From: an uncultured Crocinitomix sp.
Lineage (GTDB): Bacteria; Bacteroidota; Bacteroidia; Flavobacteriales_D; Crocinitomicaceae
NCBI GenBank assembly: GCA_937136425.1
Contig: CAKZON010000056.1
Location: 1 to 64,000, forward strand
Reading direction: 5' to 3'
Length of the DNA stretch: 64,000 bases
Position 1 is the first letter of the stretch. Each line of letters opens with the position of its first letter. A program made the translations under genes and the position numbers. Under the pieces are notes generated by a model. The model searched no databases. It saw only the letters and a program-made list of their open reading frames with translations, and was not told the origin of the DNA. Positions 61,901-64,000 of this stretch are shown piece after piece.

Positions 61901-63293
61901 AGGTGAAGCCGATACGTTGCGTAAAGCAATGGGGAAAAAGAAATTTGACCTCCTGGCAAAAATGAAACCTAAATTCCTGGAGCAAGGACACGAACGTGGA
62001 CATGACAAAAAGAAGTTAGAAAAGATTTGGGTCGATTGGGAGGCGTTTGCAGCTTATGCATTTAACAAATCTCACTCAACCTGTTATGCTTGGGTAGCCT
62101 ATCAAACAGCTTATTTAAAAGCGCATTACCCTGCAGAATATATGGCTTCTGTATTGAGTAATAATATGAATGATATTAAGTCTGTTTCATTCTTTATGGA
62201 AGAATGTAAACGGGCAGGTATCCCTGTATTAGGGCCAGATATTAATGAGTCGCAATATAAATTTACCGTTAATAATGAAGGAGCAATTCGTTTTGGTCTT
62301 GGTGCAATTAAAGGAGTTGGAAGTAAACCGGTTGAAGCAATTTTAACGGAGCGCGAAGAGAATGGAGTTTTCATTTCCGTTTTTGATGTGACTTCACGTG
62401 TGAGTTTACGTGCTTGTAATAAACGTGTTTTTGAAAGTTTAGTTTTAGCGGGCGGATTTGATTCATTTGGGCGCATAAAGCGATCTCAATTTTTTACTGA
62501 AGATACAAACGGTCGATTGTTTTTGGAAAACGTGATGAAGTTTGGAGGGCGTGTGCAAGAGAATAAAGACTCTTCTCAGGTTTCAATGTTTGGTGGTGAA
62601 GATTCTGAAGAATTAGCAGAACCACAGCCGCCAAGAGCAGATGATTGGCCAACTTTGACTAAATTAAGTAAAGAAAAAGAGGTTGTTGGAATTTATATTT
62701 CTGGACATCCATTGGATGATTTTAAATTAGAATTAAACAGTTTTTGTAAAGGATCTGTTTCTGACCTTACCAAACTTGAAGAAAATGCAAATCAAGAGTT
62801 GCGCATTGCCGGAATTATAACAGATGCCCAACATAGAACAACCAAGCATGGTAATCCTTTTGGTACGTTTGATATTGAGGACTATGGGGATAGCAATCGA
62901 CTCTTTGTATTTGGGGAAGATTATATGCGTTTTAAGCATTTAATTGCTTTGGGAACTTTTGTGTATTTGTCTGGTAGAGTAGTGCCACGTAAATATGGTG
63001 ACGGTTTGGAATTCAAGATCAACACTATGGATTTGCTAACTGAACTTAGAGATAAACGGGCTAAAGTTTTAAAGTTAGAGGTTGAATCTTCGGATGTGAC
63101 AGATCAAGTAATTGACAAGTTATATGATGTTGTGATGGACCATGCTGGTAGCTGTCAATTGAAGTTCATTATTAAAGATCATAAAACAAAAGCAACAATA
63201 AAAATGCCTTCAAAAACATTGAAAGTTGCTGTTGATAATGAGTTCATAAATAAGGTGAATGAACTAGAAGTATTTGAATATACCCTAGAATAA
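58923..63293 (+). CDS. dnaE: DNA polymerase III alpha subunit with fused proofreading exonuclease
   Basis: A 1456-residue replicative polymerase. Residues about 1-190 are a DnaQ-type 3'-5' exonuclease of the DEDDh group: YIIFDTETTGLPKNW, GQNVGFDNNIMGCEF and AHNATADVEATTRCF. After a linker comes the PHP domain (FSHLHNHSQFSILQST, NPAVALTDTGNMMAA), then the C-family polymerase core with GPGRGSAAGSVVAYCL and the catalytic Asp residues in MPDIDIDFDDEGRQ, a helix-hairpin-helix region and an OB fold (AGIITDAQHRTTKHGNPFG). Such fusions are usual in Bacteroidota, so proofreading is built in. Confidence 0.96.
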   Translation: MYIIFDTETTGLPKNWNAPYTDTDNWPRCIQIAWQLHDELGELIEHKDYLVKPEGFNIPYDAERIHGISTELAAEQGVPLSQVLEEFNEALGKAKFVVGQNVGFDNNIMGCEFHRFGVETELNNMSVLDTCTESTAQLCQIPGGRGGKFKLPTLTELHQYLFNVPFAEAHNATADVEATTRCFFELLRTGNYTGQELDATDDYLRAFIEKNSGQIKPYGLTHVNLKEESAKIKALLADQEPADEIIDISGNKAKLKGVAFSHLHNHSQFSILQSTIQVKDLVKKAVQEGNPAVALTDTGNMMAAFHFVREVLNHNKGVAKRAAAAEEKGEAFDEKPMVPIVGCEFNVCRDHLDKSQKDNGSRVVLLAKNMNGYLNLAKMSSAAFTAGFYYVPRIDKKLIETYKEDVICLTGNMNGEVPSLILNVGEKQAEESLLWYKEQFGEDLYIEIMRHGIEEEDRVNKTLIDFHKRHNVKIVATNDTYYAEKSDSAAHDILLCVKDGELRSTPKGRGRGFRFGLENEEYYFKSTEEMKALFIDLPDAIINTNEIAAKCEPYELARDILLPAFDIPEEYTDAKDDEDGGKRGENNYLRYLTYEGAKERYGEITPEISERLDFELETVANTGYPGYFLIVWDFLVAAREMGVSVGPGRGSAAGSVVAYCLKITNIDPLKYDLLFERFLNPERVSMPDIDIDFDDEGRQSVIDWVIDKYGSNQVAQIITYGTMAAKSSIRDTSRVLDLPLHEADRLAKLVPDIKLNKIFGLDDVALADKLGDNQDDIARANELKEISKGNDLAAEVVRMAVKLEGSMRNTGIHACGVIITPDDITKFVPVALAKDSAMFCTQFDNSVAEDAGLLKMDFLGLKTLTLIKDAVKIVKRRHGVDLYPDDFPIDDEKTYELFQRGETVGIFQYESAGMQKYLRELKPTVFADLIAMNALYRPGPLEYIPSFIRRKHGTEEIVYDIDATKEYLEETYGITVYQEQVMLLSQSLAGFSKGEADTLRKAMGKKKFDLLAKMKPKFLEQGHERGHDKKKLEKIWVDWEAFAAYAFNKSHSTCYAWVAYQTAYLKAHYPAEYMASVLSNNMNDIKSVSFFMEECKRAGIPVLGPDINESQYKFTVNNEGAIRFGLGAIKGVGSKPVEAILTEREENGVFISVFDVTSRVSLRACNKRVFESLVLAGGFDSFGRIKRSQFFTEDTNGRLFLENVMKFGGRVQENKDSSQVSMFGGEDSEELAEPQPPRADDWPTLTKLSKEKEVVGIYISGHPLDDFKLELNSFCKGSVSDLTKLEENANQELRIAGIITDAQHRTTKHGNPFGTFDIEDYGDSNRLFVFGEDYMRFKHLIALGTFVYLSGRVVPRKYGDGLEFKINTMDLLTELRDKRAKVLKLEVESSDVTDQVIDKLYDVVMDHAGSCQLKFIIKDHKTKATIKMPSKTLKVAVDNEFINKVNELEVFEYTLE

Positions 63294-63338
63294 AATTATT
63301 AATCTTCTTCTAAAATGCTGAAAATCAATTTTTGGCAT

Positions 63339-63346
63339 TATATTTG
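63339..63346 (+). promoter_or_regulatory. Candidate -7 promoter box of the cold-shock gene
   Basis: TATATTTG is an exact TANNTTTG match 32 bp before the start codon of the cold-shock gene; a -33 box is not clear. Confidence 0.45.
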
Positions 63347-63378
63347 GCAAGAGTTAATTAATAATTATAATATTTAAT

Positions 63379-63570
63379 ATGAATAAAGGAACAGTAAAGT
63401 TCTTCAATGAAACTAAAGGATTTGGTTTTATTGTTGAAGAAGGTTCAAACAAAGAACACTTCGTGCACGTATCAGGTTTAATCGACGAAATTCGTGAAAA
63501 TGATAACGTTGAATTTGAATTGCAAGAAGGAAAAAAAGGATTAAACGCAGTAAACGTAAAAGTTGTCTAG
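63379..63570 (+). CDS. Cold-shock domain protein
   Basis: A 63-residue single cold-shock domain with GTVKFFNETKGFGFIVEE (RNP1 in KGFGFI) and EHFVHVSGL in place of RNP2. It binds single-stranded RNA or DNA and melts RNA structure. The usual DIFVHFS is changed to KEHFVHVS, as in many Bacteroidota copies. It starts 85 bp after dnaE and has its own promoter box and terminator. Confidence 0.95.
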   Translation: MNKGTVKFFNETKGFGFIVEEGSNKEHFVHVSGLIDEIRENDNVEFELQEGKKGLNAVNVKVV

Positions 63571-63585
63571 TATATAATTTATTTT

Positions 63586-63969
63586 TCAGTAAGCCCCGTT
63601 CACATTAGTGTACGGGGCTTTTTTTTGAAACCTATTTCTGAGCCATGCAAAGAATAAAGCCAATGCTGCTCCTGTTAATGGAGTTACAAAATCATTCCAA
63701 TAGAATAACTTTAAACATATAGTAAAAGCTAACATAATTCCTGCAATCCATTGGTATGTTCTATTGTTAGTTGTAATTAATGTGTACAATAAAAAAAGCA
63801 CATGACCTGAATGAAATAGAAGCCCGAAAATTCTTATTGCTGCCAATCCAACTACTGAAATATCAATTAAAAAAAATTGATGTTCAAAAATATAACGTTC
63901 ATCTAATCGGTACCGTATCCATAAAAAGAAAATAAATACCATTGGAATGGAGTAAATGATTGTTTCCAT
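63586..63969 (-). CDS. Hypothetical membrane protein
   Basis: A 127-residue protein with four or five membrane helices (IIYSIPMVFIFFLWIRY, FFLIDISVVGLAAIRIFG, HVLFLLYTLITT, WIAGIMLAFTICLKLFY, LTGAALALFFAWL). No family recognised. Its last ten codons (APYTNVNGAY) are encoded by the opposite strand of the cold-shock gene terminator. Thirty bases before its start reach the end of the window, so its promoter is not visible. Confidence 0.65.
   Translation of the reverse strand: METIIYSIPMVFIFFLWIRYRLDERYIFEHQFFLIDISVVGLAAIRIFGLLFHSGHVLFLLYTLITTNNRTYQWIAGIMLAFTICLKLFYWNDFVTPLTGAALALFFAWLRNRFQKKAPYTNVNGAY
63590..63627 (+). terminator. Terminator of the cold-shock gene
   Basis: AAGCCCCGT/ACGGGGCTT with inner CAC/GTG forms a strong stem around ATTA, followed by a run of T (to about 63626). 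It lies inside the 3' end of the convergent membrane-protein gene. Confidence 0.92.
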
Positions 63970-64000
63970 TTTTTCGTCCCAGGTGTAATAATAAAGATCT

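Noticed and set aside
1..64000. tRNA, rRNA, CRISPR array, prophage, insertion sequence or replication origin
   Set aside because: I scanned the intergenic regions for cloverleaf sequences, regular repeat-spacer patterns and transposase or integrase motifs, and found none convincing; a covariance-model search would be needed to exclude small RNAs.

Overview
The window looks like ordinary chromosome from a low-GC member of the Bacteroidota, most likely Flavobacteriales. The evidence is: promoters of the TTTG / TANNTTTG type; type IX secretion (T9SS) parts (a PorP/SprF-like protein, a PorE-like TPR-propeller-OmpA protein, and both type A and type B C-terminal sorting domains); an OstA-like LPS-transport protein; and a DnaE polymerase carrying an N-terminal proofreading exonuclease. 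No tRNA, rRNA, CRISPR array, prophage or transposase was seen. The assignment to Flavobacteriales is inference from gene content.

Layout. 1-147 is the 3' end of folE with its terminator. 0.7-2.9 kb holds a LytTR response regulator and a HisKA_2-type histidine kinase that face each other and overlap by 4 bp. 3-7.4 kb carries small lipoprotein, membrane and DinB-like genes, then an AraC-type regulator followed by an AhpD-like enzyme and a degenerate cupredoxin. 7.4-17.7 kb is a minus-strand housekeeping block: a GAF-PP2C phosphatase coupled to lpxD, an OstA-like protein next to purA, a STAS protein next to a Fur-family regulator, and the (p)ppGpp synthetase/hydrolase next to a 17-copy MORN-like repeat protein. 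17.8-19.3 kb is a DUF5819-HTTM pair.

19.3-28.2 kb is a minus-strand T9SS-linked locus. A giant PKD-repeat surface protein is followed by a PorP/SprF-like protein, a PorE-like protein and two FKBP prolyl isomerases. The PKD gene is broken by a single in-frame TAA at 24597-24599, which cuts off the sorting domain. Facing it divergently is a 1137-residue type A T9SS cargo protein (28.3-31.8 kb).

32-41.2 kb has a secreted S9 peptidase divergent from a MarR regulator that heads a fatty-acid beta-oxidation operon (fadN-fadA-GNAT-fadE). A four-helix-bundle (IVS/S23) gene flanked by inverted GACAAAA repeats sits between fadN and fadA and looks like an inserted element. 41.3-50 kb holds a secreted protein of unknown role, an ECF sigma/anti-sigma pair, an orphan lectin-like gene, purB, a MoxR ATPase and a rhomboid protease.

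50-53 kb is a minus-strand operon of SiaB kinase, SiaC, coaE and the NAD(P)HX repair enzyme. The SiaB/SiaC pair, the PP2C phosphatase at 7.4 kb and the STAS protein at 13.2 kb are the kinds of parts used in phosphorylation-dependent partner switching. The last stretch carries a methyltransferase-ZIP transporter pair, an AhpC-type peroxiredoxin, EI24 and pirin genes, dnaE and a cold-shock protein. The points most worth a second look are the in-frame stop in the type B T9SS adhesin, the repeat-flanked insertion in the fad operon, and several candidate operators.
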